Made by a program: the position numbers and the translations under genes. The notes under the pieces were generated by a model. The model ran no database searches. It saw nothing but the letters and a program-made list of their open reading frames with translations, and was not told where the DNA came from. From assembly GCF_022179285.1 (NCBI RefSeq), contig NZ_BPQO01000014.1, positions 96,868 to 160,867 on the forward strand: a stretch of DNA of 64,000 nt, read 5' to 3'. Source of the stretch: Methylobacterium hispanicum. GTDB taxonomy: Bacteria; Pseudomonadota; Alphaproteobacteria; Rhizobiales; Beijerinckiaceae. Below, one piece after another: positions 42,215 to 51,509 of this stretch (positions are counted from its first letter, which is position 1; the number at the start of each line of letters is the position of its first letter).

Positions 42215-43618
42215 ATGCCGCTGCCGGCTCATTCGCCCGAGGCCGCCGTACCCGGCGCGACACCGCCGGCTGCGGCGCGGCCGGTGGAGGGCAGGCTGTC
42301 CCGCGGGGCCGTCGGCCTGCTCGGCCTCCAGCACGTGCTCGTCATGTATGCGGGCGCCGTGGCGGTGCCCCTCATCGTCGGGCGCGCCCTCAAGCTCTCA
42401 CCGGAGCAGGTGGCGATGCTGGTGAGCGCCGACCTCTTCGCCTGCGGCCTCGTCACGCTGATCCAGAGCTGGGGCCTGCCGGGCGTCGGCATCCGCATGC
42501 CGGTGATGATGGGCGTCACCTTCGCGGCCGTGACCCCGTTGGTGGCCATGGGCACCGATCCCGAGATCGGGTTGGCCGGCATCTACGGGGCCGTGATCGC
42601 CTCCGGCCTGTTCGGGTTCCTCTTCGCGCCCCTGGTCGGGCGGCTGCTGCCGCTGTTCCCGCCGGTGGTGACCGGAACCATCATCCTCGTCATCGGCATC
42701 TCGCTGATGCGCGTCGGCGTGAACTGGGCGGCCGGCGGTGTCGGGAACCCGGATTACGGCAAACCGCTCTACATCGGCATCGCGGCCTTCGTGCTCTGCG
42801 CGATCCTGGCCATCACCCGCTACGCCACCGGCTTCGTCGCCTCGGCCTCGGTGCTCGTCGGCATCGTGCTCGGCATGTTCGTGGCCGGGTTCGCGGGCCT
42901 CGTCCACCTGGACCGCGTCGCCGCCGCCCCCTGGTTCGACGTGGTGCGCCCCTTCGCGTTCGGCTGGCCGACCTTCGACCCCGTCTCGGTCGTCACGCTC
43001 TGCCTCGTGATGGTCGTGGTGATGATCGAGTCGACCGGCATGTTCCTGGCGCTCGCGGAGATCACGGGCGACCCGGTCGATGAGCGGCGGCTGACCAAGG
43101 GCCTGCGGGCGGACGGGCTCGGCACCGTCCTCGGCGGCGTGTTCAACACCTTCCCCTACACCTCGTTCTCGCAGAACATCGGGCTCGTGGGCGTGACCGG
43201 CGTGCGCTCCCGCTGGGTCACGGTGGCGGGCGGGCTGATCATGATGGGCCTCGGGCTGATCCCGAAGCTCGCGGCGCTCGTCGAGGCGGTGCCGCCCTGC
43301 GTGCTCGGCGGGGCGGGTCTCGTGATGTTCGGCATGGTCGGCGCCACCGGCGCGCGCATCCTCGGGGGCGTCGATTTCGCGGGCAACCGCAACAACCTGT
43401 TCGTCGTCGCGGTCTCGGTCGCGTGCGGCATGATCCCGCTGGTCGCCCCGGCCTTCTTCAAGCAGATGCCGCACGCGCTGTACCCGCTGCTGGAATCGGG
43501 CATCCTCCTCACGGCCATCTCGGCGGTCGGGCTGAACCTGTTCTTCAACGGCCTCGGCGGCCGGGCGGAGGCCCGCGACGCGGCGGTCCGCCAGGCCCGC
43601 GCCGCCGAAGCCCACTGA
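42215..43618 (+). CDS. Nucleobase:cation symporter-2 (xanthine/urate type)
   Basis: 467 residues, about 12-14 membrane segments. 'GLQHVLVMYAGAVAVPLIVGRAL' near residue 30 and the NCS2 signature 'TFPYTSFSQNIGLVGVTGVRSR' near 310 mark the xanthine/uric-acid branch (XanQ/UacT, PbuX). The carboxylate in 'MIESTGMFLALAEITGD' is conserved for transport. GGAGG nine bases upstream of ATG 42215 fixes the start. It is the first gene of a purine-catabolic run and lies behind a sigma-54 promoter, so it probably brings in urate or xanthine as nitrogen source. Confidence 0.92.
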   Translation: MPLPAHSPEAAVPGATPPAAARPVEGRLSRGAVGLLGLQHVLVMYAGAVAVPLIVGRALKLSPEQVAMLVSADLFACGLVTLIQSWGLPGVGIRMPVMMGVTFAAVTPLVAMGTDPEIGLAGIYGAVIASGLFGFLFAPLVGRLLPLFPPVVTGTIILVIGISLMRVGVNWAAGGVGNPDYGKPLYIGIAAFVLCAILAITRYATGFVASASVLVGIVLGMFVAGFAGLVHLDRVAAAPWFDVVRPFAFGWPTFDPVSVVTLCLVMVVVMIESTGMFLALAEITGDPVDERRLTKGLRADGLGTVLGGVFNTFPYTSFSQNIGLVGVTGVRSRWVTVAGGLIMMGLGLIPKLAALVEAVPPCVLGGAGLVMFGMVGATGARILGGVDFAGNRNNLFVVAVSVACGMIPLVAPAFFKQMPHALYPLLESGILLTAISAVGLNLFFNGLGGRAEARDAAVRQARAAEAH

Positions 43619-43646
43619 GCGCATCGCGAACCGACGGGAGCCCAGC

Positions 43647-44057
43647 ATGCCGCTCACCGCCTCGACCTACGGCAAGGCCCGCATCCGGGTGATGCGCTCG
43701 GATCCGCGCGGCCGCCCCGTCGCGAGGGCCCCGCGGTCCGGCTGGTCGTACGTCCACGCCGACGGCTATCGCGCGCTCTCGGACGCCGACGACCGCATCG
43801 CCGCCAGCCTGCGCGCGAACGGGACCTGGAACGCCGTGCCCGCGGACTCGGCGAGCGTGCGGGACCTGCTGTATCGCAGGGGTGAGGCGGTGCTGGCCGC
43901 CATCCCCGAGATCGCCGAGGTCGGCTTCGCCATGCCGGACACGCACGACGTTCCGAACGATCTCCGGCCCGCCGGGCCGGACGACCCCGGCACGGTGTCC
44001 CTGCCGGCCGACGAGCCGCACGGCCCGATCCAGGCCACCACCGGCCGGAGCATCTGA
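43647..44057 (+). CDS. Shortened uricase-like protein
   Basis: 136 residues with an intact frame. Residues 8-17 (YGKARIRVMR) match the start of uricase with its catalytic lysine. Residues 33-62 resemble the segment after the T-fold midpoint (GYRALSDADDRI). Residues 70-100 (LYRRGEAVLAAIPEIAEV, MPDTH) and 118-133 (LPADEPHGPIQATTGR) match its C-terminus. The middle, with the catalytic threonine (ATDT motif), is missing, as is a second piece near residue 63, so two blocks seem deleted relative to the roughly 290-residue enzyme. It sits between two purine permeases and upstream of guanine deaminase. Either an inactive remnant or a reduced functional form. Confidence 0.65.
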   Translation: MPLTASTYGKARIRVMRSDPRGRPVARAPRSGWSYVHADGYRALSDADDRIAASLRANGTWNAVPADSASVRDLLYRRGEAVLAAIPEIAEVGFAMPDTHDVPNDLRPAGPDDPGTVSLPADEPHGPIQATTGRSI

Positions 44058-44062
44058 GCGGC

Positions 44063-45397
44063 ATGGACGCGAGACCCGACATCGTGCCGACCGGCGGACC
44101 GCTGGAACGCCTGTTCCGGCTCTCCGCGCACGGCACCACCGTGCGCACCGAGATCCTGGCCGGGCTGACCACCTTCCTGACGATGGCCTACATCGTCTTC
44201 ATCAATCCGAGCATCCTGGCCGATGCCGGCATGGATCGCGGGGCGGTCTTCGTCGCGACCTGCCTCGCGGCGGCACTCGGCTCCCTGGTGATGGGCCTCC
44301 TCGCCAACTGGCCGGTGGCGATGGCGCCCGGCATGGGGCTCAACGCCTACTTCGCCTACGTGGTCGTGCTCGGCATGGGCTACACGTGGCAGGCCGCGCT
44401 CGGCGCGGTGTTCATCTCCGGCCTCTGCTTCCTCGTCGTGACGCTGACCGGTCTGCGCCGGGTGATCGTGGACGGCATCCCGCGCTCCATGCGCATCGCG
44501 CTCACCGTCGGGATCGGCCTGTTCCTGGCGATCATCGCCCTCAAGAGCGCCGGCATCGTCGCGGCGAGCCCCGCGACCTTCGTGACGCTCGGCGACCTGC
44601 ACAAACCCGGCACGGTGCTCGCCGTCCTCGGCTTCCTCACCGTCGCCGTGCTCTCGGTCCGGCGGGTCAGGGCGGCGCTGCTGATCTCGATACTGGGCGT
44701 GACGGTCCTGAGCTTCCTCGTCGCCGGCAACGGCTTCGGCGGCGTGGTCTCGCTGCCCCCCTCGATCGCGCCGACCTTCCTGGCGCTCGACCTCTCGGGC
44801 GCGCTCTCGGCCGGGATCCTCAACGTCGTGCTGGTGCTCTTCCTCGTGGAGCTGTTCGACGCCACCGGCACGCTGATGGGGGTGGCGAGCCGGGCGGGAT
44901 TGCTCACGCCGGAGCGCACGGCCGGCCTCGACCGGGCGTTGATGGCCGATTCCGCGGCGATCTTCGCCGGCTCGCTGCTGGGCACGTCGAGCACCACCGC
45001 CTACCTGGAGAGCGCGTCGGGCGTCGAGGAGGGCGGACGCACCGGGCTCACCGCGGTGACGGTGGCGGTCCTATTCCTGGCCTGCCTGTTCTTCGCGCCG
45101 CTCGCCGGCTCGGTGCCGCCCTACGCGACCGCGCCGGCCCTGTTCTACGTGGCCTGCCTGATGCTGCGCGAGCTGGTCGATCTCGACTGGGACGACCTCA
45201 CCGAGGTGATCCCGGCCTGCGTCACGGCGCTGCTCATGCCCTTCACCTACTCGATCGCGACGGGCGTCGCCTTCGGCTTCATCACCTACGCGGTGCTGAA
45301 GCTGTTGACGGACCGGGCGCGGGACGTGAAGCCCGTGGTCTGGCTCATCGCCGCCCTGTTCCTCGTCAAGTTCGTCACCACCGGAGCCGCCCACTGA
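44063..45397 (+). CDS. NCS2 permease, AzgA/guanine-hypoxanthine type
   Basis: 444 residues, about 12 membrane segments. 'TEILAGLTTFLTMAYIVFINPSIL' is the AzgA-like N-terminus. 'ANWPVAMAPGMGLNAYFAYVV' and 'ELFDATGTLMGVASRAGLL' hold the substrate/proton residues, and 'GTSSTTAYLESASGVEEGGRTGLTAV' is the family's last motif. It imports guanine, hypoxanthine or adenine with protons. It is 5 bases after the uricase-like gene and overlaps the guanine deaminase reading region, so it is co-expressed. Confidence 0.93.
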   Translation: MDARPDIVPTGGPLERLFRLSAHGTTVRTEILAGLTTFLTMAYIVFINPSILADAGMDRGAVFVATCLAAALGSLVMGLLANWPVAMAPGMGLNAYFAYVVVLGMGYTWQAALGAVFISGLCFLVVTLTGLRRVIVDGIPRSMRIALTVGIGLFLAIIALKSAGIVAASPATFVTLGDLHKPGTVLAVLGFLTVAVLSVRRVRAALLISILGVTVLSFLVAGNGFGGVVSLPPSIAPTFLALDLSGALSAGILNVVLVLFLVELFDATGTLMGVASRAGLLTPERTAGLDRALMADSAAIFAGSLLGTSSTTAYLESASGVEEGGRTGLTAVTVAVLFLACLFFAPLAGSVPPYATAPALFYVACLMLRELVDLDWDDLTEVIPACVTALLMPFTYSIATGVAFGFITYAVLKLLTDRARDVKPVVWLIAALFLVKFVTTGAAH

Positions 45398-45414
45398 CCG
45401 CGCCCGCAGACACC

Positions 45415-46743
45415 GTGCGTGCCGTCCGCGGCCGGGTCCTCACCCTCCGGGCGAACCCGTTCCTGGCCGAGCCCCGCGAATGCCTCGTCCACCACGAGGA
45501 CGGTCTCGTCGTGATGCGGGGCGGGCGCATCACCGCCTTCGGCGCCTACGAGCTGACGAAGGGCGCCCTGCCCCCGGGTGTCGTGCCGGCGGAGTATCCG
45601 AACGCGCTGATCCTGCCGGGTCTGATCGACACCCACGTGCACTACCCGCAGATCCAGATGGTCGGGGCCTTCGGCGCGCAACTGCTCGGCTGGCTGGAGC
45701 GCTACACCTTCCCGGCCGAGGCCTCCTTCGCGGACCGGCGGCACGCCGAGGACACGGCGCGGCTGTTCCTGCGCGAGGTTCTGGCCTGCGGCACCACCAC
45801 GGCCGCCGTCTACTGCACGGTCCACCCGCACTCGGTGGACGCGTTCTTCGCCGAGTCCGAGCGCTTCAACACCCGCATGGTGGCCGGCAAGGTGCTGATG
45901 GACCGGAACGCACCCTCCGCCCTCCTCGACACCGCCGAGAGCGGCTACCGGGAGAGCGAGGCGCTGATCCGCCGCTGGCACGGGCGCGGGCGCCAGCTCT
46001 ACGGGGTGACGCCGCGCTTCGCCCCCGCCTGCACCGAGGCGCAGCTCGACGCGGCCGGCGCGCTGCTGCGGGCGCATGACGGGCTCTATCTGCAGACGCA
46101 TCTCTCCGAGAGCCCGGCCGAGGTCGCCTGGGTGCAAGAGCTCTTTCCCGCACGCGGCAGCTACCTCGACGTCTACGCCCATGCGGGGCTCGTCGGGCCG
46201 CGCTCGGTCTTCGGCCACGCGATCCACGTGGACGAGGCCGATCTCTGCACCTGTCACCGCACGGGCGCGGCGCTCTCGCACTGCCCGACCTCGAACCTCT
46301 TCCTCGGCAGCGGCCTGTTCCGGCTCTTCGACGCGCTCGACCCGCGCCGCCCGGTCCGGACCGGGCTCGGCACCGATATCGGGGCCGGCACCACGCTCTC
46401 GCTCGTTCGCACGCTCGGCGAGGCCTACAAGGTGGCGGCGCTCCGCGGCGACAAGCTCGACGCGGTGCGCGCGCTCTGGCTCGCCACCGCGGGCGGCGCC
46501 GAGGCGCTCCACCTGGAGGACCGGATCGGCCGCATCGCGGTCGGCTACGAGGCCGATCTCTGCGTGCTCGACACCGCCGCCTCTCCGCTCCTCGCCCACC
46601 GCGCCCGCTACTGCACGGATATCGAGGAGCTTCTGTTCGTGCAGATGACGCTCGGCCCCGAGCGCGTGCAGGCGACCTGGGTGGCGGGTGAGCCCGTCTA
46701 CGAGGCGGCCCGGACGCCCGATCCCTACCGCTACGCCAAATAA
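45415..46743 (+). CDS. guaD: Guanine deaminase
   Basis: 442 residues from GTG 45415. It converts guanine to xanthine and ammonia. The amidohydrolase zinc site is complete: 'LPGLIDTHVHYPQIQMVGAFG' (HxH), 'LQTHLSESPAEVAWV', 'FGHAIHVDEADL' and 'GLGTDIGAGTTLSLV'. 'ALSHCPTSNLFLGSGLF' is the guanine-deaminase-specific loop. No good ribosome site is seen; a CTG at 45394 overlapping the permease stop is the alternative, and coupling to the permease is likely. Ammonia release fits the nitrogen-scavenging context. Confidence 0.92.
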   Translation: MRAVRGRVLTLRANPFLAEPRECLVHHEDGLVVMRGGRITAFGAYELTKGALPPGVVPAEYPNALILPGLIDTHVHYPQIQMVGAFGAQLLGWLERYTFPAEASFADRRHAEDTARLFLREVLACGTTTAAVYCTVHPHSVDAFFAESERFNTRMVAGKVLMDRNAPSALLDTAESGYRESEALIRRWHGRGRQLYGVTPRFAPACTEAQLDAAGALLRAHDGLYLQTHLSESPAEVAWVQELFPARGSYLDVYAHAGLVGPRSVFGHAIHVDEADLCTCHRTGAALSHCPTSNLFLGSGLFRLFDALDPRRPVRTGLGTDIGAGTTLSLVRTLGEAYKVAALRGDKLDAVRALWLATAGGAEALHLEDRIGRIAVGYEADLCVLDTAASPLLAHRARYCTDIEELLFVQMTLGPERVQATWVAGEPVYEAARTPDPYRYAK

Positions 46744-46826
46744 TCGGTTTCGAAAGGTCGGAGACCTTTCGCGGATGCAGGGCGGAGCCCTGCATCTGGA
46801 ACCTCCGCCCCGGCTCCGCCGGGGCG
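46744..46826. repeat. Palindromic repeat after guaD
   Basis: Successive stems GAAAGGTCGGAGACCTTTC, GCAGGGCGGAGCCCTGC and CTCCGCCCCGGC...CGGGGCGGAG. The first two stems recur in inverted order at 56438-56494, defining a dispersed repeat; here they can also terminate guaD. Confidence 0.6.
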
Positions 46827-46940
46827 GAGGTTCCAATCCCGCGGCTGCACGCACCGGACTCCGGCAAAGGTCCGTGGCCCTTCGGAAGCCCAAGGCCCTG
46901 CGCTGCACGCATGACGATGCGCGCCCGTGCGCTCCGCGGC

Positions 46941-46956
46941 TGGCATTCCAGTTGCT
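46941..46956 (+). promoter_or_regulatory. Sigma-54 type promoter of the amidohydrolase gene
   Basis: TGGCATTCCAGTTGCT matches TGGCAY-N5-TTGCW throughout, with GG and GC twelve bases apart. Start of transcription is expected near 46967, about 86 bases before the ATG at 47053. Confidence 0.7.
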
Positions 46957-47052
46957 GACGCGGGGCAGGCCGCGGATGATACACCGAGCCCCGATCCCGT
47001 ACCCTGAGCCCTGCCGGCCCCGGTCCGCGGCCGGCCAGAGGATGCGTTGCCG

Positions 47053-48315
47053 ATGACAGCCGAGACCCCGAAGACCCACAACCTGCGCATCGACGGATCG
47101 CGCCTCTGGTCCACCCTGATGGAGACCGCCCGGTTCGGCGCGACCCCGGCGGGCGGCCTCAACCGGCTGACCCTGTCGGAGGAGGACCGCGCGGTGCGCG
47201 ACTGGTTCCGCGACGCCTGCGAGGCGGCGGGGCTCGAGGTCGGCACCGATGCGCTCGGCACCCAGTTCGCCCTGCGCCGCGGCCGCGACATGAGCCGGAA
47301 GCCCATCGCCTGCGGCTCGCATCTCGACACCCAGCCGACCGGCGGCAAGTTCGACGGGATCCTCGGCGTGCTCGCCGGGCTCGAGGTGATGCGCAGCCTG
47401 AACGACGCCGGCATCGAGACGGAGGCGCCGCTGCTGCTGGTCAACTGGACCAACGAGGAGGGCTCGCGCTTCGCTCCGGCCATGATGGCCTCGGCCGCCT
47501 ATGCGGGCGCGTTCACCACCGAGGAGATCCTGGCCAAGCGCGACGCGAAGGGCGTCAGCGTCGGCGAGGCGCTCGACTCCATCGGCTACCGGGGCTGCGA
47601 GGCGGTCGGCGCGCGCGAGATCGGCGCCTTCGTGGAACTGCACATCGAGCAGGGCCCGATCCTGGAGGCCGAGGGCAGGACCATCGGCGTGGTCGAGGGC
47701 GGCCAGGGCATCGCGTGGTTCGACGGCACGGTCACGGGCTTCGAGAGCCATGCCGGCACCACGCCGATGCCGCGCCGCCGCGACGCCATGCTGGGGCTCG
47801 CCGAGTTCGCGCTGGCGGTCGAGCGCGTCGCGCTGGCGCACGCGCCCACCGCCGTCGCGACCATGGGCGAGGCCGAGATCGTCAGCCCCTCGCGCAACGT
47901 GGTGCCGGGCCAGATCCGCTTCACCCTCGACCTGCGCGACCCGGCCTCCCCGGTGCTCGACGCCATGGAATCCGCGCTCGCGGATGCAGCCGCCGAGATC
48001 GCCGCGCGGCGCAACCTCGCGATCGCGCTCACGCGGATCTGGCGCAAGGAGCCGGTCCCGTTCGATCCGCGCCTCGTCGCGGCGGTCGATGGCGCCGCCG
48101 AGGGGCTCGGCCTGAGCCGGCGCCGCATGGTCTCCGGCGCGGGCCACGATGCCTGCAACCTCGCCGGCTGCATGCCGGCGGCGATGATCTTCGTGCCCTG
48201 CAAGGACGGCGTCAGCCACAACGAGGCTGAATCGGCGACGCCGACGGATTGTGCGGCCGGCGCCGACGTCCTGCTGCACACGCTGGTGGCGCTCGCCAAC
48301 GCGCCGAAGGCCTGA
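47053..48315 (+). CDS. Allantoate / N-carbamoyl-amino-acid amidohydrolase (M20 family)
   Basis: 420 residues. 'GSHLDTQPTGGKFDGILGVLAGLEV' has the first histidine and bridging aspartate, 'NWTNEEGSRFAPAMM' the catalytic glutamate pair, 'ELHIEQGPILEAEG' another metal ligand, and 'SGAGHDACNLA' and 'DGVSHNEAE' complete the di-metal site. This is the AllC/HyuC/beta-ureidopropionase group. With purine genes beside it, allantoate or a carbamoyl intermediate is the likely substrate, releasing ammonia. A TTG at 47047 lies closer to the GAGGA ribosome site and is an alternative start. Confidence 0.88.
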   Translation: MTAETPKTHNLRIDGSRLWSTLMETARFGATPAGGLNRLTLSEEDRAVRDWFRDACEAAGLEVGTDALGTQFALRRGRDMSRKPIACGSHLDTQPTGGKFDGILGVLAGLEVMRSLNDAGIETEAPLLLVNWTNEEGSRFAPAMMASAAYAGAFTTEEILAKRDAKGVSVGEALDSIGYRGCEAVGAREIGAFVELHIEQGPILEAEGRTIGVVEGGQGIAWFDGTVTGFESHAGTTPMPRRRDAMLGLAEFALAVERVALAHAPTAVATMGEAEIVSPSRNVVPGQIRFTLDLRDPASPVLDAMESALADAAAEIAARRNLAIALTRIWRKEPVPFDPRLVAAVDGAAEGLGLSRRRMVSGAGHDACNLAGCMPAAMIFVPCKDGVSHNEAESATPTDCAAGADVLLHTLVALANAPKA

Positions 48316-48566
48316 CAATCCGGTTCAGGCCCGCGAGGGCCTGTTTGATAGGCATTTCTGCGGGCCGGCCCCGGGTCGTCCGAAGGAGTGCCTATTTTTT
48401 GTTCAGACGATCTTGCCCCATCGGCGCATGTATCGGAACCGAACGCCGGAAGCACCCGAAAGAAGAAAATCGTCCTTTCGCGCGTCGTTCAGGTTGATCT
48501 CGCCGCCGCGAAGAATGCCGTGACGCGCGACTGGGAGCCGAACTCTCCGATCGCATCGGCCGGTGT

Positions 48567-48582
48567 TGGCCGACCCCTTGCA
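48567..48582 (+). promoter_or_regulatory. Sigma-54 type promoter of the ABC transporter operon
   Basis: TGGCCGACCCCTTGCA has a perfect -12 TTGCA and a -24 TGGC core at correct spacing (GG to GC twelve bases). Expected start near 48593, 49 bases before the binding-protein ATG. Further upstream two TAGGCA words in opposite orientation (48350 area and 48390 area) could be an operator. Confidence 0.6.
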
Positions 48583-48641
48583 TAGAGCGGCTCCGTCCCC
48601 GGGCACCTCGCGGTGCCCCCCATGGAGCCAGCAACCCCGAC

Positions 48642-50267
48642 ATGTTCTCTACCGCGAAACGACTTGGCACCCGCGCGGTGCTGGCCGGCGCTCTGACGGT
48701 GTCGGGCGCCGTGCCCGGCGCCCTGGCCCAGGGCGTGCTCCGCATCGGCATGACCGCATCCGACATCCCGCTGACCACGGGGCAGGCCGACAACGGCGGC
48801 GAGGGCATGCGGTTCACCGGCTACACGGTCTACGACGGGCTGGTGAACTGGGACCTGTCCTCGGCCGACAAGCCGTCCGACATCGTCCCGGGCCTCGCCG
48901 AGAGCTGGACGGTCGATCCGAGCGACAGGACGAAGTGGACCTTCAAGATCCGCCCCGGCGTGAAGTTCCACGATGGTTCCGACTTCACCGCCGAGTCGGT
49001 GGTCTGGAACCTCGACAAGCTGCTGAAGAACGAGTCCCCGCAATACGACCCGCGCCAGTCCGCCCAGGGGCGCACCCGCATCCCGGCGGTGGCGAGCTAC
49101 CGGGCGCTCGACCCAATGACCTTGGAGGTCGTCACCAAGGCCCCCGACGCCACCCTGCTCTACCAGCTCGCCTGGATCATGATGTCCTCGCCCGCCCAGT
49201 GGGAGAAGCTGGGCAAGAGCTGGGACGCCTTCGCCAAGACCCCGTCCGGCACCGGTCCCTGGAAGATGACGCTGTTCGCGCCCCGCGAGCGCGCCGAGAT
49301 GGTGCCGAACGCCAATTACTGGGACAAGGCCCGGGTGCCGAAGCTCGACAAGCTCGTGCTGGTGCCGCTGCCGGAGGCCAACGCCCGCGTCGCGGCTCTG
49401 CGCTCCGGCCAGGTCGACTGGATCGAGGCCCCCGCCCCCGACGCCGTGGCCTCGCTGAAATCGGCCGGCTTCAAGATCGTCACCAATGCCTACCCGCACA
49501 ACTGGACCTGGCACCTCTCCCGGATCGAGGGCTCGCCCTGGAACGACATCCGGGTGCGCAAGGCCGCCAACCTCGCCATCGACCGCGAGGGCCTGAAGGA
49601 ACTGCTCGGCGGCCTCGCCATCCCGGCCAAGGGCTTCATGCCGCCCGGCCACCAGTGGTTCGGCAAGCCGACCTTCGACGTGACGTACGATCCCGAGGCG
49701 GCCAAGAAGCTGATGGCCGAGGCCGGCTACACGCCCCAGAAGCCGCTCGCCATCAAGGTCGGCATCTCGGCCTCGGGCTCGGGCCAGATGCAGCCCCTGC
49801 CGATGAACGAGTTCGTGCAGCAGAGCCTCGCCGAGGTCGGCTTCAAGGTCGATTTCGAGGTGGTCGAGTGGAACACCCTGATCAACATCTGGCGCGCGGG
49901 CGCCAAGGCCGACATCTCCCGCGGCGTCTCGGCGATCAACTACTCGTACTTCATCCAGGACCCCTTCACCGGCTACATCCGCCACCTGCAGTGCAACCTC
50001 GCGCCGCCGAACGGTACGAACTGGGGCTACTACTGCGACCCGGCGATGGACAAGCTGTTCGACGGCGTGCGCAACGCCTTCGACAAGTCCGAGCAGGAGA
50101 AGGTCCTGAAGCAGGTCCACGAGAAGTTCGTCGACGACGCGCTGTTCGTGATGATCACGCACGACGTCAATCCACGCGCCATGAGCGCCAAGGTGAAGGG
50201 CTTCACCCAGGCGCAGAACTGGTTCCAGGATTTTTCGAACATCACCATGGCGACCGCTGGCCGCTGA
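48642..50267 (+). CDS. ABC transporter periplasmic binding protein, peptide/nickel family 5
   Basis: 541 residues. A signal peptide ends near residue 29 (ALAQ). The domain reads 'GMRFTGYTVYDGLVNWDLSSAD', 'PGLAESWTVDPSDRTKWTFKIRPGVKFHDGSDFTAESVVWNLDK', then 'TGPWKMTLFAPRERAEMVPN', typical of DppA/OppA-like solute receptors. The ligand cannot be read from sequence. Position after an amidohydrolase and behind a sigma-54-like promoter suggests a nitrogen-rich ligand such as peptides or ureido compounds. The permeases follow after a repeat. Confidence 0.9.
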   Translation: MFSTAKRLGTRAVLAGALTVSGAVPGALAQGVLRIGMTASDIPLTTGQADNGGEGMRFTGYTVYDGLVNWDLSSADKPSDIVPGLAESWTVDPSDRTKWTFKIRPGVKFHDGSDFTAESVVWNLDKLLKNESPQYDPRQSAQGRTRIPAVASYRALDPMTLEVVTKAPDATLLYQLAWIMMSSPAQWEKLGKSWDAFAKTPSGTGPWKMTLFAPRERAEMVPNANYWDKARVPKLDKLVLVPLPEANARVAALRSGQVDWIEAPAPDAVASLKSAGFKIVTNAYPHNWTWHLSRIEGSPWNDIRVRKAANLAIDREGLKELLGGLAIPAKGFMPPGHQWFGKPTFDVTYDPEAAKKLMAEAGYTPQKPLAIKVGISASGSGQMQPLPMNEFVQQSLAEVGFKVDFEVVEWNTLINIWRAGAKADISRGVSAINYSYFIQDPFTGYIRHLQCNLAPPNGTNWGYYCDPAMDKLFDGVRNAFDKSEQEKVLKQVHEKFVDDALFVMITHDVNPRAMSAKVKGFTQAQNWFQDFSNITMATAGR

Positions 50268-50305
50268 CATCGGTGGCTCCGGCCTACGGGCCGGAACCGC
50301 GACAG

Positions 50306-50450
50306 GCCCCCTCTCCCGTGCGGGAGAGGGTTGGGGTGAGGGACGAGAACTCCACGGAAGGGGCGTGAGGCCACCGCGGACAGGCTACGGCTTCTCCGTA
50401 TGGCTCCGAGCCCCTCTCCCTGTCCCTCTCCCGCACGGGAGTGGGGACCC
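50306..50450. repeat. Second copy of the CCTCTCCC inverted-repeat unit
   Basis: It has the same order of parts as the unit at 11811-11950: palindrome CTCTCCCGTGCGGGAGAG, TTGGGGTGAGGG, the word GAGAACTC, and the closing inverted palindrome. It splits the binding-protein gene from the permease genes of the ABC operon. Confidence 0.7.
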
Positions 50451-50545
50451 GCGCGCTCTCCTGACGCGGGTCCGAAGTCCAGCGGTTCGGAAGATCTGCC
50501 CGAACCGCCGCGTATGCCGCTGAAACAGTCGAGTTCATTGAGCCG

Positions 50546-51499
50546 ATGCTGCTCTACATCCTGAAACGTCTGCTCTACGTCACGCCGGTCGCGTTCGGCG
50601 TCAGCGTGGTCTGCTTCGCGCTGGTGCATCTCGCCCCGGGCGATCCCTTGAGCGCCGTCCTGCCGGCGGATGCCACCCAGGCCACCATCGACGAGATGCG
50701 CGCGGCCTACGGCTTCGACAAGCCGCTCCCCGTGCAGTACGCGATCTGGCTCTGGCACGTGCTCCAGGGCGATCTCGGCATCTCCATCGCCACCGGACGC
50801 CCGGTGCTGGGCGAGGTCTCCCGCGCGGTCGTCAACAGCCTGATCCTGGCCTCGGTCGCGACGCTGATCGGCTTCACCTTCGGCACCCTGTTCGGCTTCG
50901 TCGCGGGCTACCACCGCAACTCGATCCTCGACCGGGCCGCCTCCGCGCTCTCGGTCTTCGGGGTCAGCGTGCCGCACTACTGGCTCGGCATGGTGCTGGT
51001 GATCATCTTCTCGGCGACGCTCGGCTGGCTGCCGCCGACGGGCGCGGGGCCTGACGGCTCGGGCAACTGGCGGCCGGACTTCGAGCACCTGCGCTACATC
51101 ATCCTGCCGGCGGTCACGATGTCGGTGATCCCGACCGGCATCATCGCCCGCACGGTCCGGGCGCTGGTGGCCGACATCCTCTCCCAGGACTTCGTCGAGG
51201 CGCTGCGCGCCAAGGGCATGAACGAGTGGGGCGTGTTCAAGCACGTGGTGCGCAACGCCGCGCCCACCGCGCTCGCCATCATGGGCCTGCAACTCGGCTA
51301 CCTGCTCGGCGGCTCGATCCTGATCGAGACCGTGTTCGCGTGGCCCGGCACCGGGTTCCTGCTCAACGCCGCGATCTTCCAGCGCGACCTGCCGCTGCTG
51401 CAGGGCTCGATCCTCGTGCTGGCGATGTTCTTCGTCGGCCTCAACCTCATCGTCGACGTGATGCAGACCGCCCTCGATCCGCGCATCGAGCGGGCCTGA
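50546..51499 (+). CDS. ABC transporter permease, DppB-like
   Basis: 317 residues, six membrane segments. It starts 'LLYILKRLLYVTPVAFGVSVVCFALVHLAPGDPL', the DppB N-terminus, and has the EAA-loop 'ALRAKGMNEWGVFKHVVRNAAPTALAIMG' near residue 220 that touches the ATPases. It pairs with the next permease. 11 bases separate its stop from the next ATG. Confidence 0.94.
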   Translation: MLLYILKRLLYVTPVAFGVSVVCFALVHLAPGDPLSAVLPADATQATIDEMRAAYGFDKPLPVQYAIWLWHVLQGDLGISIATGRPVLGEVSRAVVNSLILASVATLIGFTFGTLFGFVAGYHRNSILDRAASALSVFGVSVPHYWLGMVLVIIFSATLGWLPPTGAGPDGSGNWRPDFEHLRYIILPAVTMSVIPTGIIARTVRALVADILSQDFVEALRAKGMNEWGVFKHVVRNAAPTALAIMGLQLGYLLGGSILIETVFAWPGTGFLLNAAIFQRDLPLLQGSILVLAMFFVGLNLIVDVMQTALDPRIERA

Positions 51500-51509
51500 G
51501 GAGAGAGTG

